Assembly: GCA_024742755.1 (NCBI GenBank)
Contig: JANSXW010000034.1
Coordinates: 1 to 50,854, forward strand
DNA: 50,854 bases
From: a bacterium
GTDB lineage: Bacteria; Bacteroidota; Bacteroidia; Chitinophagales; Saprospiraceae
Reading direction: 5' to 3'
In this document: positions 1-9,149 of the stretch, in pieces
Position numbering within the stretch: position 1 is the stretch's first letter
How the letters are laid out: every line of letters begins with the position of its first letter
Made by a program: the position numbers and the translations under genes
Notes under the pieces: model-generated
What the model saw: only the letters and a program-made list of their open reading frames with translations
What the model was told of the DNA's origin: nothing
Databases searched by the model: none

Positions 1-112
1 CTGGACAATCCTGTGCGAAAGCCTGTGGAAGGCCCAGGAATGTCAACAGCGCGAACGCAAGTGCGCCTGCCAGCCGCGACGGAGAAACGAAAGTAAACTT
101 CGTTTTTTCCAT
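1..112 (-). CDS. N-terminus of an exported protein (cut by window edge)
   Basis: Only the first 37 codons lie in the window; the gene runs off the left edge. The ATG at 112 opens a clear signal peptide: a basic start (MEKTK), a hydrophobic stretch rich in Ala, Leu and Phe, and a likely signal peptidase I site in FAQDCP. The mature part is not visible, so the function is unknown. A long untranslated interval (113-588) precedes it and holds a good Bacteroidota promoter about 420 bases upstream. Export is well supported by the sequence; nothing more can be said. Confidence 0.7.
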   Translation of the reverse strand, partial: MEKTKFTFVSPSRLAGALAFALLTFLGLPQAFAQDCP

Positions 113-588
113 AAGATCACGATTTGTTTGAAAAAAATTAGGTTAAAAAAAAGGTCGTTAAATAAAATATCACGATTCCGGCTCTAACGAAGTAGAGACA
201 GAGGTCATTTATAGGTCGTCGGCCAGCCTGACACTTCTGCCAGGCTAATAATATCGGGTAATTCTAGCTGTTCGGTACTATATACGTGTACACAACAAAG
301 CAAGCACTTACTCAATGATTAAGTGTTGTTCGTTGTCTTTTGCAATAATCTCATGAAAGGGAAACGGAAAGTCAAAGATTGGTCCTGCCTAGCCTTAGTT
401 CTAAATGAAAGATTAGAATAGTTTCCAGTCACCATTTTACTTTCCAAGATGTTTGTAGCTACTAAGCTACATTTATTTTCTGAATAAAAGAAGCCAAGCC
501 CGGTTTTTTTGTTATATAAACCTTAGGAACAAAAGTAGCAGCAAGATGACAAATACAAAAATTTATCTGCATTTTTTTCTAAAAAAGA
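113..588. other. AT-rich intergenic region with small hairpins
   Basis: No convincing protein gene on either strand. It holds a perfect 7-bp hairpin with a 4-base loop (TGTAGCT 454-460 / AGCTACA 465-471), a 6-bp hairpin (AGCCTG 225-230 / CAGGCT 241-246), a weak hairpin at 303-327, and a minus-strand promoter at 530-559. It could be a long 5' leader of the exported-protein gene or hide a small RNA. Neither is proven. Confidence 0.4.
530..559 (-). promoter_or_regulatory. Bacteroidota-type promoter
   Basis: On the minus strand TTTG (559-556) is followed after 18 bases by TACTTTTG (537-530). This fits the Bacteroidota sigma factor consensus TTTG-N(17-23)-TAnnTTTG. It points at the exported-protein gene starting at 112, leaving an unusually long leader of about 415 bases. 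Confidence 0.5.
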
Positions 589-1095
589 TTATCTCTGAGT
601 ACCGGTGTCTTCAACCATGAATCTAAGATTGCTGATCTCTTTCAGGGAGTCTCTTCTCATATATTGCTCCAACTCAAGGGTATACCCTCCTGTCTGATTG
701 AAATAGGTGCCCATTTGCAGAGGCACCTTTAAGACACAGGTTTGCCCATTGCACGTACCCAGCCACTGCCCGCTTTTGTCAGCCAGTTCCAGCGAAACCA
801 CTTCTTTCAGTTTATTTCCATCCGGGAAGACCGTCTGAATACGGGTATATAAGTTTTGGTTAGCATAAGACGGGGTATGCCCTACCTCCAGCCAAAGGTT
901 ATAGATTTTTGCAGTGTCTTCTATGCTGAAGGAAAAAGAGGCCGGATCAGCGTATGCCCATCCGGCTTCTGATATTTCCTTTTTTGTATCGAAGATATAG
1001 TTGGGCCCGCAAGAAGAAAACGACAACAGGCCTGTGGTCAGCAAAACACTAAGCACCCAGTACCGGGGCCATGAAAAGGCAAAGTGCATAGGCAC
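589..1095 (-). CDS. gldH: Gliding motility lipoprotein GldH
   Basis: 168 residues. The N-terminus has a hydrophobic segment (about 13-25) ending in a lipoprotein signal peptidase II site (LSFSSC, Cys29), so it should be a membrane-anchored lipoprotein. Size, early sequence (CGPNYIFDTKKEI) and overall pattern fit GldH, a lipoprotein needed for gliding and linked to type IX secretion in Flavobacteria. It begins 8 bases after the dnaJ stop and is probably co-transcribed with grpE and dnaJ. The window also encodes two type IX secretion substrates, so a GldH is expected. Recognition is from memory of the family; a generic lipoprotein is the alternative. Confidence 0.75.
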   Translation of the reverse strand: MPMHFAFSWPRYWVLSVLLTTGLLSFSSCGPNYIFDTKKEISEAGWAYADPASFSFSIEDTAKIYNLWLEVGHTPSYANQNLYTRIQTVFPDGNKLKEVVSLELADKSGQWLGTCNGQTCVLKVPLQMGTYFNQTGGYTLELEQYMRRDSLKEISNLRFMVEDTGTQR

Positions 1096-1103
1096 AACAT
1101 TTT

Positions 1104-2270
1104 CTACTTGAAGTAATCTTTCATCTTCTCAAAAAAGCCTTTTTCAGACTTACCGGGCTGTGGGTTGAAGTTTGGCATCTGCCGGATTTTTTCGAGTATT
1201 TCCCGGTCTTCGTCAGACAGTTTTTTGGGCGTCCAGACATTAACATGAATCAGTTGGTCACCTTTGCCATAAGACTGTACACTGGGCAGCCCTTTACCTT
1301 TCAAACGGAAAATTTTTCCAGACTGTGTGCCGGGCGGCACTTTTATCTTCACCCGGCCATCTATGGTAGGCACTTCCACTGATGTGCCCAGTGCAGCATC
1401 CGCAAAATTGAGGTACAATTCATGGACCAGGTTCATGCCATCCCGTTGGAGGTGGTCATGCGGTTTTTCTTCTATGTTGATTAGCAGGTCGCCGGCAGGC
1501 CCACCTTTAGCTCCGGCGTTCCCTTTGCCACGAAGGGACAACTGCATGCCTTCTTCCACCCCTGCCGGGATTTCGATTTCCATCGTTTCTTCTCCCTGCA
1601 TCCGGCCGTCTCCCGCACAAGAAGTACATTTTGCAGTTACCTGCTGCCCGGAGCCATTGCAGGTGGGGCAGGTAACGGTGGTCTGCATCTGCCCAAGAAA
1701 AGTATTTTTCACCTGACGCACGTAGCCTGCCCCGCGACAGGTCGTACAGGTTTTCACACTACTGCTGTCCTTGGCACCGCTCCCGTTGCAAGAAGTACAG
1801 GTGACCTGCTTCCTGACCTTAATTTTTTTGGTCACTCCACTGGAGATTTCTTCCAGTGTCAACGCCACTTTTATGCGCAGGTTGCTGCCTCTTTGTCCGG
1901 CACTGCGGCCGCGCCCCCGGCCAGCCGATCCGCCAAAAAAGGACTCGAAGGGGCTGCCGCCATCGCCAAAGATATCTCCAAATTGCTGGAAGATATCTTC
2001 CATAGTCATGCCGCCACCGCTGAAGCCCCCCGCACCGCTGTTGCCACTGACCCCGGCGTGCCCGTAACGGTCATAGCGTGCCCGTTTCTGGCTGTCGCTC
2101 AGAATCTCGTAAGCCTCCGCCGCCTCTTTAAACTTCTCCTCGGCCTCCTTATCGTCGGGATTTCGGTCAGGGTGGTATTTCAATGCCAGTTTACGATAGG
2201 CTTTTTTGATCACCCCTTCGTCTGCATCCTTATTAACCCCTAAAACCTCGTAATAATCTCGTTTTGCCAT
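1104..2270 (-). CDS. dnaJ: Chaperone protein DnaJ (Hsp40)
   Basis: 388 residues, a full-length type I DnaJ. It has an N-terminal J domain with the HPD motif (33-35) that stimulates DnaK ATPase, a Gly/Phe-rich linker (about 70-125), and a zinc-finger domain with four CxxCxGxG-type repeats (Cys158/161, 175/178, 201/204, 215/218). The C-terminal substrate-binding domains follow. It acts in the cytoplasm with DnaK and GrpE in protein folding. grpE lies 25 bases upstream on the same strand, a classic chaperone operon, and gldH follows. No CIRCE operator (TTAGCACTC inverted repeat) is visible. Confidence 0.97.
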   Translation of the reverse strand: MAKRDYYEVLGVNKDADEGVIKKAYRKLALKYHPDRNPDDKEAEEKFKEAAEAYEILSDSQKRARYDRYGHAGVSGNSGAGGFSGGGMTMEDIFQQFGDIFGDGGSPFESFFGGSAGRGRGRSAGQRGSNLRIKVALTLEEISSGVTKKIKVRKQVTCTSCNGSGAKDSSSVKTCTTCRGAGYVRQVKNTFLGQMQTTVTCPTCNGSGQQVTAKCTSCAGDGRMQGEETMEIEIPAGVEEGMQLSLRGKGNAGAKGGPAGDLLINIEEKPHDHLQRDGMNLVHELYLNFADAALGTSVEVPTIDGRVKIKVPPGTQSGKIFRLKGKGLPSVQSYGKGDQLIHVNVWTPKKLSDEDREILEKIRQMPNFNPQPGKSEKGFFEKMKDYFK

Positions 2271-2295
2271 AATGTCTTATTCGCCTGACGCTATA

Positions 2296-2883
2296 TTATT
2301 TTCCTACCACCACCTTTGCGTGACGGATGATCTTATCGTTGAGCCAATACCCTTTTTCAACGGTATCGATGATTTTGCCTTTCTGATCTTCTGAAGGCGC
2401 AGGTACTTCTGTTAATGCTTCGTGCAACTCCGGATCGAAATCCTCACCATTGGTCTCCATCGGCTTTAGTCCCTTCTGTTCCAGGGTATTGTAGAGTTTT
2501 TTGTACACCAGCCCGATACCTTCAGCAAACAGGTCCCCTTTGTCGTTCTCATCCGCCGCTTTGCGGGCCCTGTCAAAATCGTCCAAAACTGGCAGAAGAG
2601 CTGTCATTGTGTCTTTTGCAGCGTTCTTCATCATATCCATCTTCTCGCGGATAGAGCGCCGCTTGAAGTTCTCAAACTCCGCCATCAGACGCAGGTGCTT
2701 GTCCTTTAGTTCTTCCAATTGCTTGTCTTTTGCGCTGAGCTGATCTTCAGGGCTCAGTTCTTCATTAGTGCTCTGAGCAGTCTTTTCCTCAGCAGTTTCG
2801 TTGGTTTCCTGTGCTGCTGCTTCCTGTGCCGCTGCAGCATCCTGGTCTTTTACGTCTTCCTGATGCTCTTTATGTTCACTCAT
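2296..2883 (-). CDS. grpE: Nucleotide exchange factor GrpE
   Basis: 195 residues. A low-complexity acidic, Ala/Glu-rich tail (about 1-45) is followed by a long coiled coil and the GrpE core. The core includes ENFKRR near 71 and the conserved pattern ending GYWLNDKIIRHAKVVV. It releases ADP from DnaK. The start is placed at the ATG at 2883 rather than an in-frame ATG 105 bases upstream: the -7 promoter box at 2904-2911 would lie inside the longer form, and the extra residues do not look like GrpE. dnaJ follows. Confidence 0.95.
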   Translation of the reverse strand: MSEHKEHQEDVKDQDAAAAQEAAAQETNETAEEKTAQSTNEELSPEDQLSAKDKQLEELKDKHLRLMAEFENFKRRSIREKMDMMKNAAKDTMTALLPVLDDFDRARKAADENDKGDLFAEGIGLVYKKLYNTLEQKGLKPMETNGEDFDPELHEALTEVPAPSEDQKGKIIDTVEKGYWLNDKIIRHAKVVVGK

Positions 2884-2903
2884 GGTTTGATTTTTTGCGT
2901 TTG

Positions 2904-2911
2904 CAAAGGTA
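2904..2911 (-). promoter_or_regulatory. -7 promoter box for grpE-dnaJ-gldH
   Basis: TACCTTTG on the minus strand matches TAnnTTTG exactly and ends 20 bases before the grpE ATG. A TTGC about 20 bases further upstream is a weaker -33 element. A small GC hairpin (CGGGC 2919-2923 / GCCCG 2928-2932) sits between the two elements. Confidence 0.6.
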
Positions 2912-2968
2912 TAACCTCCGGGCTTATGCCCGCAATTATTTTGCCAGCTCTGTTTCTGCGACAATATG

Positions 2969-3517
2969 TCAGTTGGCCATTTGGGCACGGAGGCGCTCCC
3001 GGACTTCCGCTACAGAGGGGTTGACCGAGATGATTTGCCCCTGTGGATTGAGGAGGTATTTGGTGGGCACCTGCTTCACGCCGAAGTCGTTGGCAATTTG
3101 ACCATCAAAGAACCTCAGGCTCGTAGCCGTATCCATAATATGGTAGGGCCAGTCGAGCCCGTCCTGTTCAATGGCTCTTTCCCAGCGTGCTGCATTGTCT
3201 TCCACACCGATGCTCACGATGCTAAAGCCCCCGGCGTCTTTAAACGCCCCGGAACCAAAGTCCTTGTTCAGCTCCACCAGCTCAGGGTTTTCTTTACGGC
3301 AGGGGCCGCACCAACTGCCCCAGAAGTCCAGGAGTACGTACTGCCCTCTTAAGTCAGCCAGGTCAAAGGCCTGCCCGTTTTTCAGTTGTGCCTGAATGAC
3401 CGGCACCTGCTCTCCGTTGATGAACCGGGGCTTCATGTAAAAGTACCGCCCGATGATGAGCAATATCACTCCAACAATAAGTACGTTGAGTACTTTTCCG
3501 AAGGTTATTTTTGGCAT
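2969..3517 (-). CDS. Membrane-anchored TlpA-like thiol-disulfide oxidoreductase
   Basis: 182 residues. An uncleaved N-terminal membrane segment (about 8-24) anchors a periplasmic thioredoxin fold with the active site WCGPC (Cys70, Cys73) in the context DFWGSWCGPCRKENPEL, typical of the AhpC/TSA-redoxin TlpA/ResA family. A cis-proline region (VKQVPTKYLLNPQG) is also present. Its role is probably disulfide reduction or repair in the periplasm, perhaps for cytochrome c maturation; the partner is unknown. The ATG at 3517 was chosen because the longer in-frame form adds 47 residues resembling no signal sequence. It reads towards grpE. Confidence 0.85.
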   Translation of the reverse strand: MPKITFGKVLNVLIVGVILLIIGRYFYMKPRFINGEQVPVIQAQLKNGQAFDLADLRGQYVLLDFWGSWCGPCRKENPELVELNKDFGSGAFKDAGGFSIVSIGVEDNAARWERAIEQDGLDWPYHIMDTATSLRFFDGQIANDFGVKQVPTKYLLNPQGQIISVNPSVAEVRERLRAQMAN

Positions 3518-3661
3518 TTTCCGGATGAGATTTGTATGACAAGATGATATCCCTGAATAACATATGATAAAAAACAACCGTTTTCCGTACTTTGGCATTT
3601 CTTTGCTGAAAGCGGTAAGCTGACCCACTGTTTCTAACCAAAACCACAAGCTGAACAACCT

Positions 3662-4546
3662 ATGAAGGTAATCGACCCTGCCTCAACCCCCACCAAAGAC
3701 TTGCACCAATATCTGCTGGGTGCTGTTGCGCCACGCCCTATCGCATTCGCCAGCACCGTGGATGAACATGGCCACCACAACCTGGCTCCGTACAGCTTTT
3801 TCAATTGCTTCAGTTCCAATCCGCCTATCGTGGTCTTCTCCTCCAACCGGCGGGTTTCCGACAACAGCACCAAAGACACTTTGCACAACATCATGCAGAC
3901 CCGGGAAGTTGTCATCAACGTCGTCAACTACAATATCGTACGGCAAATGGCGCTGACGAGCATCGACTACCCCAGCGAAGTGAGCGAGTTCAAAAAAGCA
4001 GGGCTGACCCCGGTGCCGGCCGACCTTGTCAAGCCGATGCGCGTCGAGGAATCTCCCGCACAATTGGAATGCAAGGTCAGGGAAATCATCCCGCTCGGTG
4101 AATCAGGTGGTGCCGGACACCTTATTATATGTGAAGTGGTGAGAATGCATATTCACGAGCAGGTACTGGACGAAGATGGCAAGATCAATCCGCATAAAAT
4201 CGACCTCATGGGCCGTATGGGCCGTGCCTTCTATGTACGGGCAAGCGGAGAGGCCATCCACAAAATCTTTCAGCCCTTCAACGTACCGGGCATTGGATTT
4301 GATGCGCTGCCGGAAGGCATCCGCAGCAGCACCGTCCTTACAGGCAACAACCTGGGCATGCTGGCCTCCCTTCCTGCCCCCCCTACACCTGAAGCGATTG
4401 AGGCCGTACGCGAGGAACCTCCGGTACAGGAAGCCCTGTCTGCTGAGCATCCACGCCGGGCACTGCACCTGCTGGCCCAAAAAGAACTGGCCAAGGAAGA
4501 CAAAACCAAAGCAGCCGCCCTGGCCTGGTTGGGAGAGCAGGTTTAA
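3662..4546 (+). CDS. Flavin reductase-like, FMN-binding split-barrel protein
   Basis: 294 residues. The N-terminal two thirds fit the flavin reductase-like family (DIM6/NTAB): the opening LLGAVAPRPIAFASTVDEHG, then NLAPYSFFNCFSSNPPIVVFS, and later GRMGRAFYVR. Such proteins bind FMN and often reduce flavins or act as NAD(P)H oxidoreductases in the cytoplasm. The C-terminal 80 residues are Ala/Glu/Pro-rich and look like a loosely conserved tail. It is divergent from the thioredoxin gene. The substrate cannot be told from sequence. Confidence 0.85.
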   Translation: MKVIDPASTPTKDLHQYLLGAVAPRPIAFASTVDEHGHHNLAPYSFFNCFSSNPPIVVFSSNRRVSDNSTKDTLHNIMQTREVVINVVNYNIVRQMALTSIDYPSEVSEFKKAGLTPVPADLVKPMRVEESPAQLECKVREIIPLGESGGAGHLIICEVVRMHIHEQVLDEDGKINPHKIDLMGRMGRAFYVRASGEAIHKIFQPFNVPGIGFDALPEGIRSSTVLTGNNLGMLASLPAPPTPEAIEAVREEPPVQEALSAEHPRRALHLLAQKELAKEDKTKAAALAWLGEQV

Positions 4547-4729
4547 ATGCCTGCCTCCGGCAACTGCCGTTCACCAAATCATAGGCTGCATATTTGTCGC
4601 CCAGTACATATAAACTTCCCGGCTGCCCCCTTTTTCCCCACCATAATTTGCCTAAATTAGCTGCTCAATCCCGAAAACCTCCTGACGAAAGAACGCTTAT
4701 TTTCTATTCAACCATAATATTAGCAAAGT

Positions 4730-7700
4730 ATGAAGAGGACTTTTACCCGGTTTAGTGCCGTGCTGGCAGCGCTATTGATAGCCGCTACCGGCTGGGCACA
4801 ACAGCAAACACCCCTGGACATCGCGCTCCGCCATCTGGAGCAAGAGCGCGAAACCTGGGGCCTGTCCGACGGAGATACCAAAGACGTAGTGCTCCGCGAT
4901 CAGGTATACAGCCGCCACAACGGTACTACCCACTTTTACTTCAATCAGCGCCACGAAGGCATTGAAGTGTACAACGCCATCAACGGCGTGCACGTACAGG
5001 AAGGCAAAGTGGTTTTCTCCACCAACCGTTTCACGCCCAATCTGGCAGAAAAGGTCAATACCACGGCTCCCAGCCTTACTGCCTATCAGGCGATTGAGGC
5101 GGCAGCGACTGACCTTGGCCTGATCATGGACGGGCGGGAGCATCAGATTGCGCAGGATGGCCATGTCTACACCTTCTCCGGTGGCAGCATTTCCGATTCG
5201 GATATCAAGGTGGAGCTGGTCTACCAAATGATGGAGGATGGCAGCGCCCGCCTCGCCTGGGACCTGGCTATTGATATGCCCACTACCCACGACTACTGGA
5301 GCCTCCGTATGGATGCCATCACTGGTGAGGAACTGGACCGCATCAACTGGAATGTAAGCTGTAATTTTGATGCGCCCAATGGAACACATGCCCACAGCCA
5401 CAACTGCGAGCACACGCAGGCGGCAGACAAGCCGGGCTTGCCTATTCGTCAGGCGCTCGAGCAGCAGAATATGGTACAAAGCGATAACGCCGTGTACAAC
5501 GTATTCGCCCTACCCGCTGAGAGCCCCATCCACGGACCACGTGTGCTGGTGGAAAACCCCGCTGACACCCTGGCCTCTCCCTTTGGCTGGCACGATACCA
5601 ACGGTGAGGCAGGGCCAGAGTACACCATCACCCGCGGCAACAACGTCCACGCTTACCTTGACCTTGACAACTCCAATCAGCCACAGGGCGATGAGCCGGA
5701 CGGAGGAGAAAACCTGGTGTTCGACTTCCCTATCGACCTGAATGCGGAGCCGGAAACTTATCAGGAAGCCGCAGTGACGCAGTTGTTCTACACCAACAAT
5801 ATGATCCACGATATTGTCTACGCCTACGGCTTTGATGAGCAGGCGGGCAATTTCCAGCAAAACAACTACGGCCGGGGCGGACAGGGCGGCGACTATGTCA
5901 ATGCACACGCTCAGGACGGTGGAGGAGTGAACAACGCGAACTTCGCTACCCCACCCGATGGAGGCAACGGCACCATGCAAATGTACCTCTGGCAGGGCGG
6001 TGGCAGTATTTTCAGAGTCAATAGCCCGCAGCCGGTAGCTGGTTCCTATGAAGTATCGGCCGCATCTTTCGGTGCACCTATAACGACAGACCCCGTGACC
6101 GGCGATGTAGTAGTCGCTGACGACGGTACTGCAGAAGGCAGCCTTGCCTGTAACCCGCTGGAAAATGTAGAGGCTATGGAAGGCAAGATCGCTATCATTG
6201 ACCGGGGCGGATGCGAGTTTGGCCTGAAGTCATTGAATGCACAGGAGGCCGGAGCAATCGGTGTCATCATTTGTAATTTTGAAGATGCTTCTGTGGGTAT
6301 GGCAGGCGGTGCCGTAGGCGGACAGGTCACTATTCCCGTGGTTTCTCTGGGCAATGCAGATTGCCAAACTATCCGCGAATTTGCCGGACAGGGCTTAAAT
6401 GTAACCTTCCAGGTACCGGACGACAGCGGCCCTGAGTTTGTAGACGGCGACCTGGACAACGGCATCGTCGCTCACGAGTACGGCCATGGTATCTCCAACC
6501 GCCTGACCGGTGGCCCTTCTGCCGCTGGCTGCCTGGGCAACGACGAGCAAATGGGAGAAGGCTGGAGCGATTACTTCGCCCTTATCACTTCTGTACAGCC
6601 CGGCGAAACCGGCGATATGCCACGTGGTATCGGCACCTTTGCCCTGAAGCAGGAAACCAACGGCTCCGGTATCCGTCGGCAGCGCTACTCTACCGACTTT
6701 TCTGTGAACAACCAAACCTACGATGATGTCAAAGGCACCACAGCCCCTCACCCCCTTGGTGAAGTTTGGGCAGTGGTTACCTGGGACCTCTACTGGGCTT
6801 TCGTGGAAGAATACGGCTGGGACCCTGATCCCATCAACGGAACAGGCGGCAACAACATGGCGATCCAACTCGTCATGGACGGCATGAAGCTTCAGGCGTG
6901 CAGCCCGGGCTTTGAGGATGGCCGCGATGCCATTTTCGCAGCTGACATACTCAACTACGATGGCATTCACGAGTGCCTGATCTGGGAAGTCTTCGCCCGC
7001 CGGGGCATGGGCTATTTCATGACACAGGAAGATTCCAATAACCGAAATGACAATGTGGAAGACTTCGAGCCCCGCCCGGAGTGTATCCGCGAACTGAAGA
7101 TCACCAAGTCTGTGACGCCGCTTATCGAAGCCGGCGAAGAAATCGAGGTAACCATGACGCTTACCAACCATAAGGGAGAAACCGTGACTGGCGTAATGGT
7201 GGAAGATGAAATCCCCACAGGCCTCTCCTTCATCCCTGGTTCTGCGGAAGGTGCTGACGCTACCGCTACCGGCAGTGCCGTCACCCTGGAAGTGGGCGAT
7301 ATGTCCAACGGTGAGGTCGTAACCGTCACCTACAAGCTGGCTTCCGACGAGGAAATCTTCTCCACGACGCAGTACTTCGATGGCATGGAGAACGACGATG
7401 AAAACTGGTTCTTCCTGAACCTCGACCCTGAAGGCTTCAACGTTTGGGAAATTTCTGAACTCGACGCCTACGAAGGTGAGAAGAGCTGGTTCATTGAAAA
7501 CACGGAGAATGTGAATGATCAGGTGATCTTCCTGCAGGAGCCGGTAACGGTGACCGGCGAGAACCCTGTACTGCGTTTCTTCCACAAGTTCAATACTGTT
7601 ATAGGTTTCGACGGTGGCGTGGTTGAAATCTCCACCGATGGCGGCTTTACCTGGCAGCGTATCCCTGAGCGCCTGATCCGCAACGGCTACAATTCAACAC

Positions 7701-8278
7701 TGGATTATCAGACGCTGGTTATTCCATTCCTGGAAGCCTTCTCTGGTGATTCTCAGGGCTGGATTGATACCTACATCGACCTCAGCGACTACGCAGGACA
7801 GGACATTAACTTCCGCTTCCGCTTTGGCTCTAACGAAGGAGGTGTACCGACTACCGGCACGAACCCGGGCTGGTTTGTGGATAATGTAGAAATCATGGAC
7901 ATGATCAGCTACAACGGCGAAGCTTGCGTCATGTCAAACGAAGGCGACATGGCCTGTGCAATTGCCCCTGAGGAGGGGACCATCGTGGAATCCGCGCTAT
8001 CGAGCAGTGTGGAAGAAGCATTGCCGGAAGGCGCAGTAAAAGTCTTCCCTAACCCTGCCAACAACCTGCTGAACGTAGCCATCGATGTGACGGGTGCAGA
8101 AGAGGCCCTGATCACGCTCGTAGCGATGGACGGTCGCGTTATGCAGGAGCAGCAAGTGGAAATGGGCGGTTTTTACCAGCTCGTCCCTGTTAATGTTGCC
8201 CAGTTGCCTGCCGGTATGTACTTCGTCAAAGTGCAGGCAGGTGGTAAAATGACTACCCAAAAGGTCGTTATCCGATAA
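4730..8278 (+). CDS. Secreted M36 (fungalysin-type) metalloprotease with type IX sorting domain
   Basis: 1182 residues. Order: signal peptide (1-23, ending GWAQ), an FTP-like propeptide region (about 30-200), and an M36 catalytic region with zinc motif HEYGH (582-586) and downstream glutamate ligand in GEGWSD (Glu610). A PA-like domain is inserted before the active site (about 440-555). Then come a DUF11-like repeat (about 787-870), a jelly-roll/MAM-like region (about 870-1065), and a C-terminal type A sorting domain from VKVFPNPANN (about 1102) to VVIR. The sorting domain predicts export by the type IX system and attachment to or release from the cell surface. Role: extracellular protein digestion. 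A strong terminator follows, so it is monocistronic. Confidence 0.93.
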   Translation: MKRTFTRFSAVLAALLIAATGWAQQQTPLDIALRHLEQERETWGLSDGDTKDVVLRDQVYSRHNGTTHFYFNQRHEGIEVYNAINGVHVQEGKVVFSTNRFTPNLAEKVNTTAPSLTAYQAIEAAATDLGLIMDGREHQIAQDGHVYTFSGGSISDSDIKVELVYQMMEDGSARLAWDLAIDMPTTHDYWSLRMDAITGEELDRINWNVSCNFDAPNGTHAHSHNCEHTQAADKPGLPIRQALEQQNMVQSDNAVYNVFALPAESPIHGPRVLVENPADTLASPFGWHDTNGEAGPEYTITRGNNVHAYLDLDNSNQPQGDEPDGGENLVFDFPIDLNAEPETYQEAAVTQLFYTNNMIHDIVYAYGFDEQAGNFQQNNYGRGGQGGDYVNAHAQDGGGVNNANFATPPDGGNGTMQMYLWQGGGSIFRVNSPQPVAGSYEVSAASFGAPITTDPVTGDVVVADDGTAEGSLACNPLENVEAMEGKIAIIDRGGCEFGLKSLNAQEAGAIGVIICNFEDASVGMAGGAVGGQVTIPVVSLGNADCQTIREFAGQGLNVTFQVPDDSGPEFVDGDLDNGIVAHEYGHGISNRLTGGPSAAGCLGNDEQMGEGWSDYFALITSVQPGETGDMPRGIGTFALKQETNGSGIRRQRYSTDFSVNNQTYDDVKGTTAPHPLGEVWAVVTWDLYWAFVEEYGWDPDPINGTGGNNMAIQLVMDGMKLQACSPGFEDGRDAIFAADILNYDGIHECLIWEVFARRGMGYFMTQEDSNNRNDNVEDFEPRPECIRELKITKSVTPLIEAGEEIEVTMTLTNHKGETVTGVMVEDEIPTGLSFIPGSAEGADATATGSAVTLEVGDMSNGEVVTVTYKLASDEEIFSTTQYFDGMENDDENWFFLNLDPEGFNVWEISELDAYEGEKSWFIENTENVNDQVIFLQEPVTVTGENPVLRFFHKFNTVIGFDGGVVEISTDGGFTWQRIPERLIRNGYNSTLDYQTLVIPFLEAFSGDSQGWIDTYIDLSDYAGQDINFRFRFGSNEGGVPTTGTNPGWFVDNVEIMDMISYNGEACVMSNEGDMACAIAPEEGTIVESALSSSVEEALPEGAVKVFPNPANNLLNVAIDVTGAEEALITLVAMDGRVMQEQQVEMGGFYQLVPVNVAQLPAGMYFVKVQAGGKMTTQKVVIR

Positions 8279-8305
8279 GATTTGCCTGATGCATACATAA
8301 GATTT

Positions 8306-8345
8306 AGCCCCGGCGCATGAATTTTGCGTCGGGGCTGTTTTGTTT
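8306..8345 (+). terminator. Rho-independent terminator of the M36 protease gene
   Basis: An 11-bp stem, AGCCCCGGCGC (8306-8316) with GCGTCGGGGCT (8326-8336) and one G-U pair, is followed by GTTTTGTTTT. Confidence 0.85.
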
Positions 8346-8360
8346 TATGAACGCTGTCTT

Positions 8361-8461
8361 AGGGGTTCACGCAGCGTACGCAGAGGTTGCTGAGTACCAT
8401 TACCACCCTAACCTTTGCGGACTTCGCGTACCTCCCTCCGCGGTCTTTGCGTGAACCCCCT
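8361..8461. repeat. Palindromic intergenic repeat element with TTCACGCA ends
   Basis: About 100 bases bounded by a perfect 12-bp inverted repeat, GGGGTTCACGCA (8362-8373) and TGCGTGAACCCC (8448-8459). Inside are shorter degenerate units of the type CGCAGAGG / CCTTTGCG / GCGTAC on both arms. It lies between the protease terminator and the next promoter and has no coding look. It resembles palindromic repeats seen in many environmental genomes, though I cannot name the family. Confidence 0.6.
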
Positions 8462-8505
8462 CCGCATTTTCTCCTCCATCCATATCTTACTTTCAACTCA
8501 AAGTG

Positions 8506-8513
8506 TACTTTTG
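8506..8513 (+). promoter_or_regulatory. -7 promoter box of the small membrane protein gene
   Basis: TACTTTTG matches TAnnTTTG and ends 26 bases before the ATG at 8540. It supports that start over an in-frame ATG at 8387 inside the palindromic repeat. No convincing -33 element is seen. Confidence 0.5.
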
Positions 8514-8539
8514 CGTTTCATTGCCGAATCACAACGCAC

Positions 8540-8998
8540 ATGACACAAAAAATACAACTCGAACTCTACTTCTGGCTTTTCACCCTACTGGCAACGGCCG
8601 CCGTGATGCTCCCCATCCTGACCTCTGTACCCGGCTACCCCTTCACTTTCGTGAATATCGTCTACGTCATCGTGGCCATCACCACGACGCGCTATCTGTT
8701 CCTGCTCAGGCATACCTTTCTGGCCAAGCGCCAAAGCCTGAAAGTGGTGGTGGTGTTCCTGTGCATCCCGCTGGTTTTTTATCTGGTCCAAAACCTCAAC
8801 TACTTCCAAACCCACCTCGACGAGGAGGGCCCGGAAGCCATCATCGGCAAACTCGCCTACACCGAACAGCAAAACCTGCTGGTTTACATCCGAAGCGAAT
8901 TGCTGCTGTTTGGCGTCATGAGCATCATCAGTTCCGTACTCCTGCCCTTCCGGCTGATCCTTTCGGTTTGGCGGACGCGGAACCGGGGGACGGTGTAA
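8540..8998 (+). CDS. Small four-helix membrane protein, function unknown
   Basis: 152 residues with about four hydrophobic segments (roughly 8-28, 35-56, 66-84, 121-142) and a basic C-terminal tail (WRTRNRGTV). I do not recognise the family. The start at 8540 (MTQKIQLELY) is favoured by the promoter box just upstream; the longer reading begins inside a repeat element. It is an inner-membrane protein by inspection. The genes either side give no clue to its role. Confidence 0.65.
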   Translation: MTQKIQLELYFWLFTLLATAAVMLPILTSVPGYPFTFVNIVYVIVAITTTRYLFLLRHTFLAKRQSLKVVVVFLCIPLVFYLVQNLNYFQTHLDEEGPEAIIGKLAYTEQQNLLVYIRSELLLFGVMSIISSVLLPFRLILSVWRTRNRGTV

Positions 8999-9149
8999 AA
9001 TTGAATTCCGGCGGGCGTGGATGAAAGCGCTATGATAGTCCGGAAGATATTTTGCCAACGAGTGAAATCAGGCGGCTGGGAGGAAACACCCGCCTAATGT
9101 TTTCGAACATTTCCAACCACCTCTTTTTTACAAAGGCAAAGACCCAATT

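Noticed and set aside
2501..3101. Several 80-100-codon plus-strand frames over grpE and the thioredoxin gene
   Set aside because: All are shadows of recognised genes on the other strand.
3588..3594. TACTTTG before the flavin reductase-like gene
   Set aside because: Spacing inside the box is one base short of TAnnTTTG and no -33 element is present; too weak to annotate.
6395..7585. 396-codon open frame on the minus strand
   Set aside because: It lies wholly inside the M36 protease gene, which has clear domains; the antisense product has no recognisable pattern and results from codon bias in GC-rich DNA.
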